Source of the DNA: Thalassobium sp. R2A62
Lineage (GTDB): Bacteria; Pseudomonadota; Alphaproteobacteria; Rhodobacterales; Rhodobacteraceae
Reading direction: 5' to 3'
Length of the DNA: 64,000 nt
Assembly: GCF_000161835.1 (NCBI RefSeq)
Contig: NZ_GG697169.2
Location: forward strand, 2,019,211-2,083,210
This document shows, piece after piece, positions 34,679 through 43,694 of the stretch; the first letter of the stretch is position 1, and every line of letters starts with the position of its first letter. The notes beneath the pieces were generated by a model. That model was not told the origin of the DNA. It searched no databases and saw only the letters and a list, made by a program, of their open reading frames with translations. A program made the position numbers and the translations under genes.

Positions 34679-34716
34679 GGCTGCGCAATACTCTTACGCA
34701 GCATTTTTCTTTTTCG
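34679..34716 (+). terminator. intrinsic terminator or attenuator between phaA and phaB
   Basis: GCTGCG and CGCAGC close an 11-base loop and are followed by ATTTTTCTTTTT, about 20 bases after the phaA stop. Readthrough or a separate promoter in the remaining 40 bases would be needed for phaB. Confidence 0.65.
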
Positions 34717-34757
34717 TAATAAAATTACAACGTCAAATTCCTAAAAGGAGAATCTAA

Positions 34758-35483
34758 ATGTCCCGAGTTGCTCTCGTCACCGGTGGTTCACGCGGTATTG
34801 GTGCTGCTATTGCCAAGGCTCTTGCTGCAGACGACTGCCAAGTCGCTGCGACCTATGCTGGAAATGATGAAAAGGCCGCTGCGTTCACTGCAGAGACTGG
34901 CATCAAGACTTACAAATGGGATGTGGCCGACTACGACGCCTGTGCTGCAGGTATCGCACAGATCGAGGCCGACCTCGGACCTGTCGACATTCTCGTGAAC
35001 AACGCGGGCATCACCCGCGACGCGCCGTTTCACAAGATGACGCCACAGCAATGGCACGAATGCATCGACACAAACCTGAACGGCGTATTCAACATGACGC
35101 ACAATGTGTGGGGCGGCATGCGCGAGCGCAAGTTCGGTCGGGTTGTCACCATCAGCTCGATCAACGGGCAAAAGGGGCAGTTTGCACAAGCGAACTATGC
35201 TGCAACCAAAGCCGGCGACATCGGGTTTACCAAGGCATTGGCCCAAGAAGGCGCGCGCGCTGGCATCACCGTAAACGTCGTCGCTCCGGGCTATATCAAC
35301 ACCGAAATGATGAGCACGATCCCAGAAAAGGTCATGAACGATGTGATCCTGCCGCAGATCCCAGTGGGTCGTTTGGGCGAGCCAGAAGAAATCGCACGCT
35401 GTGTCGCGTTCCTTGCATCGGACGATGGCGGGTTTGTGACCGGCTCGACGATCTCCGCCAACGGCGGTCAATACATGTCCTAA
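34758..35483 (+). CDS. phaB: acetoacetyl-CoA reductase
   Basis: 241 residues, short-chain dehydrogenase reducing acetoacetyl-CoA to (R)-3-hydroxybutyryl-CoA with NADPH. Seen: nucleotide-binding TGGSRGIGAAIA, NNAGITRD, catalytic SSINGQKGQFAQANYAATKA (Ser, Tyr, Lys) and C-terminal TGSTISANGGQYM. AAAAGGAGA lies upstream of the ATG. It ends in a strong terminator. The sequence is close to PhaB of PHA operons; FabG is a less likely alternative. Confidence 0.93.
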   Translation: MSRVALVTGGSRGIGAAIAKALAADDCQVAATYAGNDEKAAAFTAETGIKTYKWDVADYDACAAGIAQIEADLGPVDILVNNAGITRDAPFHKMTPQQWHECIDTNLNGVFNMTHNVWGGMRERKFGRVVTISSINGQKGQFAQANYAATKAGDIGFTKALAQEGARAGITVNVVAPGYINTEMMSTIPEKVMNDVILPQIPVGRLGEPEEIARCVAFLASDDGGFVTGSTISANGGQYMS

Positions 35484-35505
35484 GCGGATCGCAGCTTAGA
35501 ACAAC

Positions 35506-35537
35506 AAAAGGCCGGCCCCGAGGGACCGGCCTTTTTC
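35506..35537. terminator. strong terminator after phaB, probably bidirectional
   Basis: AAAAGGCCGG...CCGGCCTTTT (10-bp perfect outer stem, short GC inner stem) is followed by TTTC on the plus strand. The mirrored AAAA side gives TTTTG on the minus strand, so it can also stop the facing small gene. Confidence 0.85.
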
Positions 35538-35560
35538 GTATCACTGAGGGCTTGCAACGA

Positions 35561-35680
35561 TCAGTGGGACGATTTGCGACGAAAGATCCACGCAATGACG
35601 TCGTTCAAGGCTTGGCCCCGTTCGGCGTGTGCTGTACGAATGGCGTCTCGTGTGCGCGCATTTGGCGTTGTCTCAATCAT
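35561..35680 (-). CDS. 39-residue small protein
   Basis: Sequence begins MIETTPNARTRDAIRTAHAE and ends AWIFRRKSSH. GGAGA lies six bases before the ATG, an ideal binding site. It is amphipathic, Arg-rich and probably helical with a DVIAWIFRRK tail. Similar short Arg/Ala/His-rich proteins with a WIFRR end occur in Roseobacter-group genomes, from memory, and recall DUF1127-type small proteins. It faces phaB across a shared terminator and is divergent from the LysR gene. No function is assigned. Confidence 0.55.
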   Translation of the reverse strand: MIETTPNARTRDAIRTAHAERGQALNDVIAWIFRRKSSH

Positions 35681-35792
35681 GATGCGTCTCCATCTGGGAT
35701 ACTGTGTTCTATTGACATCAATATGACTGTGGGCGGAGTACCTTACAAACGAGACTTTTCAAGCTCTGAGTTAAGATATACTTGTGTGAAGG

Positions 35793-36746
35793 ATGAATGA
35801 ACGCTTACCTCCACTGACCGCCCTGCGCGCATTTGAAGCCGCGGCGAGACATATGTCGTTCCAAGATGCTGCGGCAGAATTGAATGTGACGCCTGCGGCG
35901 TTGAGCTTTCAAATCAAGTCGCTCGAAGAACACTTGGGCCAGCCAGTTTTCCACCGACTGAACCGCGCCATCGCGCTGACCGAGGCGGGGCGGGTTCTGC
36001 AGCCAGGGACATCTGATGGCTTTAACGCGTTGGGGGCGGCATGGCGCGCAGCACGGCGCATGACAGACGAAACGACACTCACAGTCACGGCGGGACCCGC
36101 TTTCACGTCAAAATGGCTCGCGCCACGGCTCTATGATTTTGCACAGGCGCATCCTGAAATAGAATTGCGGTTTGCAGCCAGCCTTCGGATCGTTGACCTA
36201 GAGCGAGACGAGGTAGACGTCGCGATCCGGTTTGGATTGGGCCACGATGGCGATGTCTATTCTGTGCCTCTGATCCGCGAATGGCTGACGCCAATGATGA
36301 CGCCTGAAATGGCGGCGCAGTACAAAGAACCGCATGATTTGGCCAACGCCCCGCTCATCCATGACGATTCAATCGCGTTCTTCAAAGTTCCAACTGATTG
36401 GGCCGCATGGTCGCGCGCCAGCGGCGTCGAAATGGACACGACGCACGGGGTGCGGTTTTCGCAAGCGGATCACGCGCTAGATGCCGCAATCACAGGCGTT
36501 GGGGTGGTGTTGGGGCGCGTATCACTGGCCACCCGCGCGCTCGAAACTGGGCGATTGGTGGCCCCTTTCCGGCTGGGTCTCGTGACCGACGCACAATTTC
36601 GGTTCATTTGCCAAAGAGGGGCTGAGACGAGGCCACAAATTGCGGCCTTCCGCGATTGGGTCGCGACAGAAATCGAGGCATCAAAAGTGTTTGAGGAAGG
36701 GCGTGATTTTGTCTGGCCAGACGACACGCCACCGCCGCCTGCTTAG
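35793..36746 (+). CDS. LysR-family transcriptional regulator, GcvA type
   Basis: 317 residues. N-terminal winged helix (about 7-66: LTALRAFEAAARHMSFQDAA, ELNVTPAALSFQIKSLEEHL) and a periplasmic-binding-like effector domain (about 95-300) with TVTAGPAFTSKWLAPRL, the pattern of GcvA-like regulators. Target and effector are unknown. The adjacent divergent small gene across 112 bases is the first candidate target; no gcvTHP genes are nearby. Its stop codon lies inside the terminator stem. Confidence 0.9.
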   Translation: MNERLPPLTALRAFEAAARHMSFQDAAAELNVTPAALSFQIKSLEEHLGQPVFHRLNRAIALTEAGRVLQPGTSDGFNALGAAWRAARRMTDETTLTVTAGPAFTSKWLAPRLYDFAQAHPEIELRFAASLRIVDLERDEVDVAIRFGLGHDGDVYSVPLIREWLTPMMTPEMAAQYKEPHDLANAPLIHDDSIAFFKVPTDWAAWSRASGVEMDTTHGVRFSQADHALDAAITGVGVVLGRVSLATRALETGRLVAPFRLGLVTDAQFRFICQRGAETRPQIAAFRDWVATEIEASKVFEEGRDFVWPDDTPPPPA

Positions 36747-36782
36747 ACACTGGCGGCTGACGCCAGTGTCTGTTGGTTTTTT
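36745..36782 (+). terminator. Rho-independent terminator after the LysR gene
   Basis: Perfect 11-bp stem AGACACTGGCG / CGCCAGTGTCT with a GCTGA loop, then GTTGGTTTTTT. The LysR stop codon overlaps the left arm. Confidence 0.9.
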
Positions 36783-36785
36783 CGA

Positions 36786-36950
36786 TCAGGCGCTCAGGCG
36801 CGAGATTTCCTGCTTGAGATGCAGCTTTTGCTTCTTCATTGCTGCGATTTCCAGATGGTCGGTTGCGGGGCTACGTTCTGCCATTTCAACCTGATCCGAG
36901 AGACGTTGGTGCTTCTTCTTGAGCTCAGTCAGGTGGGAATTAAGGCTCAT
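36786..36950 (-). CDS. DUF465 (YdcH-like) small coiled-coil protein
   Basis: 54 residues: MSLNSHLTELKKKHQRLSDQ, then LEIAAMKKQKLHLKQEISRL, the conserved pattern of DUF465, a helical hairpin of about 50-70 residues common in alphaproteobacteria. AGGAG stands seven bases before the ATG. A longer frame to 37079 is noncoding in character. Function is unknown. The 36951-37069 stretch before it holds nothing recognisable apart from a presumed promoter. Confidence 0.85.
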   Translation of the reverse strand: MSLNSHLTELKKKHQRLSDQVEMAERSPATDHLEIAAMKKQKLHLKQEISRLSA

Positions 36951-37069
36951 AATCGTACTCCTCTCAATGTTGCTGGTCTTTTCAGTGCACCACAGATTTC
37001 GCGACCTGTCACGCCGCAGAGCAGCAATCCACAGACTTGAGCAGCCTCTCGCAATTGTATTGCCATTGG

Positions 37070-37840
37070 TTAATCCCAAATGCTCAACCCTGCGCCATCT
37101 CGTAGAACCGCTGAGATATCGGGGACATAGCTGTCGTTGTCGCGTTCATGACCGCCCCCAACATGTAGGATTTTGGGAGCATGCAGCCGGAATTTCCCAC
37201 GCCCATTTTTTTTCGCACGCACGAGGACCAAGTGGCTATCTCTGGCCCCGCGAGGGGCCAACGGGACCACCTGAACACTGCCCAACAGCCCTTGGAGAGG
37301 GGCCAAAATATCTGCCAGACGATCTGATTTTTGGATCATCGTGAGGTAGCCCTTGGGTGCTAGGCGCTTGGCCGCGATACGCACCCAATCTGCTAGATCG
37401 GTGTCCCCACCGAGCGCAATGTCGCGCCCCGTATCAGTCGCAGAGCTTCCTGTCGCACGATCAAAATATGGTGGGTTGGCGATGACGTGATCGAACTGTT
37501 GTTGTCGCAGATCCATAGGAAGCGCGCGCAGGTCCGCGTTGATGACCGTCAGGGACAGATCGTTGGCTTTGGCATTGCGTGCGGCAAGCGCGGCATAGGC
37601 CGGTTGCAGTTCCACCCCCGTCAGGGACAGCCCCTCGACCCTGCGAGCGAGGCACAGCGATGCAGCCCCAGCCCCACAGCCTAATTCCAGAACACGGTCG
37701 CCGCTTTTGGCTTCGGTAGCAGCAGCAAGGAGTACAGGATCGACCCCTGCGCGGTAGCCATGGCGCGGCTGATAGAGATACAACAGCCCTCCCTGGAACG
37801 CATCACGCGTCAGGTCGGTATCTGCAAACTCCGCCGTCAC
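37070..37840 (-). CDS. TrmN6-like tRNA1(Val) adenine-N6 methyltransferase family
   Basis: 256 residues. SAM-binding Rossmann fold with VLELGCGAGAASLCLARRV (motif I), TGVELQPAYAALAARNAKAN (motif II) and the N6-adenine catalytic NPPY (VIANPPYFDRATG, about 130-135). N-terminal LYLYQPRHGYRAGVDPVLLA matches YfiC/TrmN6, which methylates A37 of tRNA1(Val) in E. coli. Whether this protein uses the same tRNA is inferred. Its ATG overlaps the DUF2007 gene stop by four bases. Confidence 0.85.
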   Translation of the reverse strand: MTAEFADTDLTRDAFQGGLLYLYQPRHGYRAGVDPVLLAAATEAKSGDRVLELGCGAGAASLCLARRVEGLSLTGVELQPAYAALAARNAKANDLSLTVINADLRALPMDLRQQQFDHVIANPPYFDRATGSSATDTGRDIALGGDTDLADWVRIAAKRLAPKGYLTMIQKSDRLADILAPLQGLLGSVQVVPLAPRGARDSHLVLVRAKKNGRGKFRLHAPKILHVGGGHERDNDSYVPDISAVLRDGAGLSIWD

Positions 37841-38052
37841 TGAACCAAGTCAATATCATTGTCGCGCATCACTGCCTTGGCGACAAACAAATCACGATCA
37901 GCAACCATGATCCGACGCGGCAAAATGCCCAAGCTTCCATCAAGGATGCTCATGTTTACGTCCAATTCGAACACGGCTATACCTTCGCCGTCCAAGAGAG
38001 CGGTGGCAAAGGCGACGACTGTCGGGTCGTTGGTACGCAGAAGCTCTTTCAT
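37837..38052 (-). CDS. DUF2007 signal-transducing-type small protein
   Basis: 71 residues, opening MKELLRTNDPTVVAFATALL and continuing GEGIAVFELDVNMSILDGSL to a RRIMVADRDLFVAK end, as in the DUF2007 family (PII-like ferredoxin fold). Role unknown; in Rhodobacteraceae it commonly precedes the TrmN6-like gene. The inner Met is chosen over an upstream 30-residue extension, which overlaps the divergent polyprenyl synthase promoter. Confidence 0.8.
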   Translation of the reverse strand: MKELLRTNDPTVVAFATALLDGEGIAVFELDVNMSILDGSLGILPRRIMVADRDLFVAKAVMRDNDIDLVQ

Positions 38053-38109
38053 CCATATAGACTTAAGGGCGCGGCTGCGCTTTTGTCGAGCCAACATAAC
38101 GGAAATTCT

Positions 38110-39108
38110 ATGAGCCTTGATCAAGCGGCGAGCAAACCTCACGAACGGCTGAACGCAGCCTTGACGACTGATCTAGAGGCCGTAAACGAGGTGATTGCAG
38201 CACGCATGGCGTCCGAACATGCACCTCGCATCCCCGAGGTGACAGCCCATTTGGTCGGTGCAGGTGGCAAACGGTTGCGGCCCATGTTGACCTTGGCTGC
38301 TGCACAGCTTTGTGGCTATGACGGTGACAATCACATCAAGCTGGCCGCAACAGTCGAATTCATTCACACAGCGACGTTGCTGCATGACGACGTCGTCGAC
38401 GAGAGCGCACAGCGACGCGGCCGTCCGACAGCCAATTTGCTGTGGGACAACCAGTCTAGCGTTCTGGTGGGCGACTATCTATTTGCCCGTTCTTTCCAGT
38501 TGATGGTCAAAACAGGGTCGTTGCGGGTGCTCGACATTCTCGCCAACGCAGCAGCCACCATTGCCGAGGGCGAAGTTCTGCAAATGACAGCCGCGCAGGA
38601 TTTGGGCACGACAGAAGACACCTATTTGAAAATTGTCCGCGGCAAGACCGCAGCGCTGTTTTCGGCGGCCACCCAAGTCGGTGGCGTTATTTCTGACGCG
38701 GACGAGACGATCGTCAAAGCGCTCTATGACTATGGCGATGCCCTAGGAATTGCGTTCCAGATTGTTGACGACCTGCTGGACTATGGTGGGTCTGACGCGA
38801 CCGGCAAAAATATCGGTGACGATTTCCGCGAGCGCAAGCTAACCCTGCCAGTAATCAAAGCCGTCGCAGCAGCCGACACCGAAGAACGCGCATTCTGGGA
38901 GCGTGTGATTGAAAAGGGCAAACAGGACGAGGGCGATCTAGAACATGCGCTGACCCTCTTGGCCAAACACGGCTCGATGCAAGCGGCGCGCGTGGATGCG
39001 CTTGAATGGATCGAAGTCGCAAAGTCAGCGATGGCAAATCTGCCCCAAGCGCCGCTGCGCGAGATGCTAATTGATCTCGCTGACTATGTGGTCGCCCGCG
39101 TCAAGTAA
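38110..39108 (+). CDS. long-chain polyprenyl diphosphate synthase (ubiquinone side chain)
   Basis: 332 residues, trans-prenyltransferase of the IspB/DdsA group. Both aspartate-rich motifs are present: LLHDDVVDESAQRRG (FARM) and FQIVDDLLDY (SARM), plus GGKRLRPMLTLAAA near the start. In alphaproteobacteria the product is usually decaprenyl diphosphate for ubiquinone-10; the chain length here is inferred. Start MSLDQAASKPHERL is used. The 3' end overlaps the opposed ispE by 42 bases. Confidence 0.93.
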   Translation: MSLDQAASKPHERLNAALTTDLEAVNEVIAARMASEHAPRIPEVTAHLVGAGGKRLRPMLTLAAAQLCGYDGDNHIKLAATVEFIHTATLLHDDVVDESAQRRGRPTANLLWDNQSSVLVGDYLFARSFQLMVKTGSLRVLDILANAAATIAEGEVLQMTAAQDLGTTEDTYLKIVRGKTAALFSAATQVGGVISDADETIVKALYDYGDALGIAFQIVDDLLDYGGSDATGKNIGDDFRERKLTLPVIKAVAAADTEERAFWERVIEKGKQDEGDLEHALTLLAKHGSMQAARVDALEWIEVAKSAMANLPQAPLREMLIDLADYVVARVK

Positions 39109-39996
39109 TCGCGGCTCGTTCAACGCCCCTTGTGACCCCAACACAGTATTGCGCACCCACCAGTCGGGATGCGCCTGAGCGATCGCCTCAGCTCCCGCCA
39201 TAGCGTCTGAGGTGTTAGAATAGACACCAAAGCAGGTCGCGCCAGATCCGGACATGCGGGCCAGCAGGGGCGCTGTGTCGCGTATTGCGGCCAACGTCGC
39301 CCCCACGGCCGGTGTCACCGCCTGCGCGGCCGGCTCCAGGTCATTGCGACACTCGGCCAAGAAATCGACCGTATCGCCGAGCGTGTCCAGCTGCGGCAGA
39401 TCATCAGGCATCGGCGTGTTCTCTTTGGTCGCGAGCCCTTGAAAGACTGGACCCGTTGGCACCGCAACACGTGGGTTGACCAGAACAGCCGGAAGCCCGG
39501 GGAACGCCTCGAATGGGGTCACAATCTCGCCGATACCTTGGACACGTGAGGCTGTCGACAGAACGCACATCGGAATGTCTGCCCCCATCTCTAACAAGAT
39601 CGCCATGTTGTCCGGTGCGGCCAGCAGCGCAGGGTTGGCGTCTGGATTCAGAGAAAGCCCCATCGCGATAGCGCGGAACGTGGCCGCCGCATCGGCAGAC
39701 CCACCACCAATCCCCGCCGCGGCGGGCAGTTCTTTGAACAGTGTTTGGGCAAAGCCACCATCAGACCAGAACTGTGCCGCGACTTGCAGACACAGGTTGC
39801 GTTGATCATCTGGTACGCCTGCCGCCTCAGGGCCCGCCACGCTCAGCGTTCGGCCTGCGTCAGTGTCGACAGTCAATAGATCGCCCACATCGGCAAAGGC
39901 CACAAGGCTATCCAGCAGGTGATAACCATCGCCGCGTTGGCCCGTCACATGCAGTGACAAGTTCACTTTGGCCGGAGCAAAAAAGGCGCATTTCAT
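39067..39996 (-). CDS. ispE: 4-diphosphocytidyl-2-C-methyl-D-erythritol kinase
   Basis: 309 residues, GHMP kinase of the non-mevalonate isoprenoid pathway. Seen: FAPAKVNLSLHVTGQRGDGY, the ATP loop LPAAAGIGGGSADAAATFRA and late RMSGSGATCFGVY. Relatives usually end shortly after WWVRNTVLG; here about 24 further residues run into the antisense of the polyprenyl synthase gene, so the native stop may have shifted. Six bases separate it from the TPR gene stop. Confidence 0.93.
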   Translation of the reverse strand: MKCAFFAPAKVNLSLHVTGQRGDGYHLLDSLVAFADVGDLLTVDTDAGRTLSVAGPEAAGVPDDQRNLCLQVAAQFWSDGGFAQTLFKELPAAAGIGGGSADAAATFRAIAMGLSLNPDANPALLAAPDNMAILLEMGADIPMCVLSTASRVQGIGEIVTPFEAFPGLPAVLVNPRVAVPTGPVFQGLATKENTPMPDDLPQLDTLGDTVDFLAECRNDLEPAAQAVTPAVGATLAAIRDTAPLLARMSGSGATCFGVYSNTSDAMAGAEAIAQAHPDWWVRNTVLGSQGALNEPRLLDAGDHIVSEIN

Positions 39997-40002
39997 CTGG
40001 GA

Positions 40003-41691
40003 TTAGCTGTCGTCATTGGCGACCTGAATCGCTGGCGCACCCTCGCGCAAGAGCACCTCGTCGAGACCCAGCTCAAGTTTGAGCCGGATGCGTTCGGCAT
40101 CGTCCTCGGTTGGGTCAAAAGACAACGCACGAGACCATTGGAACCGCGCTTCGGTCTCACGACCAACGGCCCAATATGCATCGCCAAGATGGTCATTCAC
40201 CACGGGATCTACGGGTTCAAGTTCCGAGGCACGCTCGAGATGAGTGACCGCCTGTTCAAACTCACCACGGCGGTACAGAACCCAGCCTAGGCTATCAATG
40301 ATAAAGCCCGTGTCAGGACGCTCGGCCGCGGCTCGTTCGATCAGAGTGAGCGCTTCGTCGATCTTTTCCTGCCGCTCGACCAGCGAGTACCCCAGATAAT
40401 TCAGAACTTCGGGTTGGCTTGGATTCAATGCCAATGACTGGCGCAGATCAGCCTCAGCCTCAGACCAATTCCCCAGACGTTCGAATGTTACGGCGCGGTG
40501 GAAATAGAGCCTCCAATGGAATGGCATCGTTTTTGTAAACAGCGACAGCGCCGTTGAGTATGACGCATTGGCCGCATCGTAATCACCATCTCTGCGCAAC
40601 CCATCTGCCAGCGCTTGGTGCACCTGAGGGAGATCCCCATGGGTTTCCGCCAACTGGGTCAGAACTTCGATTGCGGCGTCAGAACGCCCTGCCCGACGCA
40701 ACGCAGCAGAGCGGCCCAATTCAGCAGCGTGATACGCGGGATCCGACCTGGGAACGCTGTCATAGGCTTGGGTCGCGAGGTCGAATTGGCCTAGCTCTTC
40801 TAGCAAGCGGGCTGACAGTAATAACGCTTCGATATGATCACTCCGCAGATGTTCGGCTATGCGGGTGTAAATCAGAGTAAAGTCCGGCTCCATCTCGCCA
40901 TCAAGCGCACCCGCGACTGAAAAGAAAACCTCGGCAATACCGTCCGTCGGACTGGTCACAAAGCTGAAACCAAGCGGCGCACCTGCGCGCAACTCTTCGG
41001 CGATGGGTGCAATATCGGCCCCAAACGAATTGCCAAACACCGCAGTCATCAATCGCAGCGCATCGTCATTGCGGTCAAGCTGGCTGAGAACTTGGGTATG
41101 CGCGAGGGTTGCACGACGGGTGCGTTGACCTGATTGCGCCTCGACAAAAACAGCGTCGGCGTCCTCAAAATCACCAACTGACGCCAGCGCCAATGCCTTG
41201 TGATAGAGACCAAACGCACGCAGGCCAGGAGACGCTGTCACGTCATCAAAGTCATCCAGAGCGCGAGCCATCTGCCCTTGGCCAACGTGGCTCCACGCTT
41301 GGAGCAATCCATCAACGAGCGGTCCGATTTCACGACCCGCTTCGATGCTATTGAGAATGCCAGTGTAGTCCTCGGCCTTGGCCAGACCAGCTGTCAAAAC
41401 CATATCAGCAAGCTGGCTCTTGAGCCCCGCTTGCTCCATCGCTTTGGCAACGATCACGGCTTGGTCGACTTGGGCCGCACCGATTTGCGACGCGATCGCG
41501 CTTTCCATCAGGTTTGGATTTCCGGGGTCCGCCAACATCGCATCAAGGTAGAATTGGCTGGCGGCGGTATAGTCACTACTCAAACCCGCCTGACGCGCGG
41601 CAAGGTATGCCCCAGCAGCTTCTTGGGCGATCATAGGTGCCGGTGCAATCGTTACAGCCAGCGCGGCCAAACCTGCGCGGATCAATTTCAT
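40003..41691 (-). CDS. tetratricopeptide repeat protein, exported
   Basis: 562 residues. Signal peptide (about 1-22, ending MIAQEA) then TPR-type helix pairs across most of the protein, clearest in the C-terminal half: LNPSQPEVLNYLGYSLVERQ, PDTGFIIDSLGWVLYRRGEF and DPVVNDHLGDAYWAVGRETE. It is probably a periplasmic or outer-membrane-associated scaffold. No partner is known. AAAGGGACG lies upstream of MKLIRAGLAAL. The 41692-41857 gap before it shows nothing further. Confidence 0.85.
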   Translation of the reverse strand: MKLIRAGLAALAVTIAPAPMIAQEAAGAYLAARQAGLSSDYTAASQFYLDAMLADPGNPNLMESAIASQIGAAQVDQAVIVAKAMEQAGLKSQLADMVLTAGLAKAEDYTGILNSIEAGREIGPLVDGLLQAWSHVGQGQMARALDDFDDVTASPGLRAFGLYHKALALASVGDFEDADAVFVEAQSGQRTRRATLAHTQVLSQLDRNDDALRLMTAVFGNSFGADIAPIAEELRAGAPLGFSFVTSPTDGIAEVFFSVAGALDGEMEPDFTLIYTRIAEHLRSDHIEALLLSARLLEELGQFDLATQAYDSVPRSDPAYHAAELGRSAALRRAGRSDAAIEVLTQLAETHGDLPQVHQALADGLRRDGDYDAANASYSTALSLFTKTMPFHWRLYFHRAVTFERLGNWSEAEADLRQSLALNPSQPEVLNYLGYSLVERQEKIDEALTLIERAAAERPDTGFIIDSLGWVLYRRGEFEQAVTHLERASELEPVDPVVNDHLGDAYWAVGRETEARFQWSRALSFDPTEDDAERIRLKLELGLDEVLLREGAPAIQVANDDS

Positions 41692-41857
41692 CGTTACGTC
41701 CCTTTCCCCCGAATGCCGCAGCAAATGGACAAACAGGCTAGGAGGGATCGATCCGATTCACAATCGAATGAACGGTCTTTTCAGGGCAAATGAGCGAGAA
41801 ATCGCGGCGATGCGACGCCCTGTCGCTACCCCGAAGGGCCAACAGGATGCCAAAACA

Positions 41858-43510
41858 TCACATATTTGGGTAGTTCGGTCCGTCACCACCTTGGGGGACA
41901 GTCCAATTGATGTTTTGCGACGGATCTTTGATGTCGCATGTTTTACAGTGCACACAGTTCTGAAAGTTGATCACAAAACGGGTGTCTTTGCCGTCTTCTT
42001 CGACGAATTCGTAGACGCCTGCGGGGCAATACCGCGCTGACGGACCTGCAAATTTTGGCAAGTTCACACCAACAGGCACACTGTCATCCTTGAGCTTGAG
42101 GTGCGCCGGTTGGCTTTCCTCGTGGTTGGTCATCGCAAAGCTAACGTTGGTCAACCGGTCAAAGCTGAGTTTGCCGTCTGGTTTAGGATAGTCGATCTCT
42201 TTGTGATCTTTGGCCAGACCCGTTGCGGCCGCGTCCGATTTGCCGTGCTTGAGCGTACCCAACAGCGACAAACCAAAGAGATTGTTGGTCCACATATCCA
42301 TGCCGCCAAGACCAAGCGAGGCGAGCAGGCCATAACGTGACCACAGCGGTTTGACGTTGCGCACGCGCTTGAGGTCTTTCCCAATTGGGCCCTCTTTCAG
42401 CTCGGCGTGATAATCGTCGAGCGTGTCACCCGAGCGACCAGCGGCAATTGCTTTGATCGCGGCCTCGGCAGCGGCGATGCCGGACAGCATTGCGTTATGG
42501 TTACCTTTGATCCGCGGCACGTTTACGAGGCCTGCGGAACATCCCAGCAGCGCCCCGCCGGGGAACGCGGTTTGCGGGATCGACTGATAGCCACCCTCAG
42601 AAATTGCGCGCGCACCGTATGCGACTCGTTTGCCACCCTTCAGCAGCTCAGCGACCATCGGGTGATGCTTGAAGCGTTGGAATTCCATGTAAGGGAACAG
42701 GTGCGGGTTTTGATAGTTCAGGTGAACCACAAAGCCGACGTACACTTGGTTGTTTTCAAGGTGATAGATAAACGAACCACCACCTGCGTTTTTGCCAAGA
42801 GGCCAACCCATCGTGTGAGTGACGGTGCCCTCTTTGTGCTTGGCTGGATCAATTTCCCAGATCTCTTTCATCCCGAGACCGAACTTGGCCACGTCTGAAT
42901 CAGCATCCAGGTTGTATTTTTCGATCACCTGTTTGGACAGCGAACCGCGCACACCTTCGGACAAAAATACGTATTTGCCGTGCAACTCCATGCCCGGCTC
43001 ATAGCCATCAGACGGGGTGCCATCAGCGTTCAGGCCAAATTCGCCAGCGACGACGCCTTTGATTTCGCCGTTGTCACCAAACACCAGTTCGGAACAGGCC
43101 ATGCCCGGGAAAATCTCAATGCCTAGCTCTTCGGCTTGTTCGGCCATCCAGCGGCAAACGTTGCCCATCGACACGATATAGTTGCCGTGATTGTTCATCA
43201 GGGGCGGCATCGCGAAATTCGGGATACGGATTTGGCCGGCTTCGCCCAGCATATAGAAGTTGTCGGTCTTGACCTCAGTCTTGATCGGCGCGCCTTTCGA
43301 CTTCCAATCAGGGATTAGGGCATCAATGCCCGAGGTGTCCAAGACAGCGCCGGACAGGATATGCGCGCCAACCTCTGAACCCTTTTCAAGGACGACAACA
43401 TTGATGTCAGCATCCAGTTGTTTCAGCTTAATCGCGGCAGACAGGCCTGCAGGACCTGCGCCCACAATAACCACGTCATATTCCATGCTTTCGCGTTCAA
43501 TCTCGGCCAT
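41858..43510 (-). CDS. electron transfer flavoprotein-ubiquinone oxidoreductase
   Basis: 550 residues, inner-membrane-associated enzyme passing electrons from ETF to ubiquinone. N-terminal FAD-binding VIVGAGPAGLSAAIKL, ubiquinone region GMKEIWEIDPAKHKEG, and a C-terminal 4Fe-4S domain with CPAGVYEF and CVHCKTCDIKDPSQNINW. Length and layout match bacterial ETF-QO. It connects the acyl-CoA dehydrogenase at 53.9-55.6 kb with respiration. The 43511-43756 gap contains the greA leader. Confidence 0.96.
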   Translation of the reverse strand: MAEIERESMEYDVVIVGAGPAGLSAAIKLKQLDADINVVVLEKGSEVGAHILSGAVLDTSGIDALIPDWKSKGAPIKTEVKTDNFYMLGEAGQIRIPNFAMPPLMNNHGNYIVSMGNVCRWMAEQAEELGIEIFPGMACSELVFGDNGEIKGVVAGEFGLNADGTPSDGYEPGMELHGKYVFLSEGVRGSLSKQVIEKYNLDADSDVAKFGLGMKEIWEIDPAKHKEGTVTHTMGWPLGKNAGGGSFIYHLENNQVYVGFVVHLNYQNPHLFPYMEFQRFKHHPMVAELLKGGKRVAYGARAISEGGYQSIPQTAFPGGALLGCSAGLVNVPRIKGNHNAMLSGIAAAEAAIKAIAAGRSGDTLDDYHAELKEGPIGKDLKRVRNVKPLWSRYGLLASLGLGGMDMWTNNLFGLSLLGTLKHGKSDAAATGLAKDHKEIDYPKPDGKLSFDRLTNVSFAMTNHEESQPAHLKLKDDSVPVGVNLPKFAGPSARYCPAGVYEFVEEDGKDTRFVINFQNCVHCKTCDIKDPSQNINWTVPQGGDGPNYPNM

Positions 43511-43694
43511 CGGTCTGTTCCCTTATGACTGCATGCTAATCCCGCACGCAATGATGTTGCGCGAAGGGTTAGCGTAGCCAGAGGTACAGGGTCAATCAGG
43601 ACGGGACGTTAAATCGCCTATCCGCGACCCTGTGGCCCAAAAAGAGCGGTTCTGAGCCACCGTTGGCCTACGATTCTATTGGCTTTCAATGTCA

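Noticed and set aside
34788-35471. 227-codon minus-strand frame over phaB
   Set aside because: Antisense of a conserved short-chain dehydrogenase.
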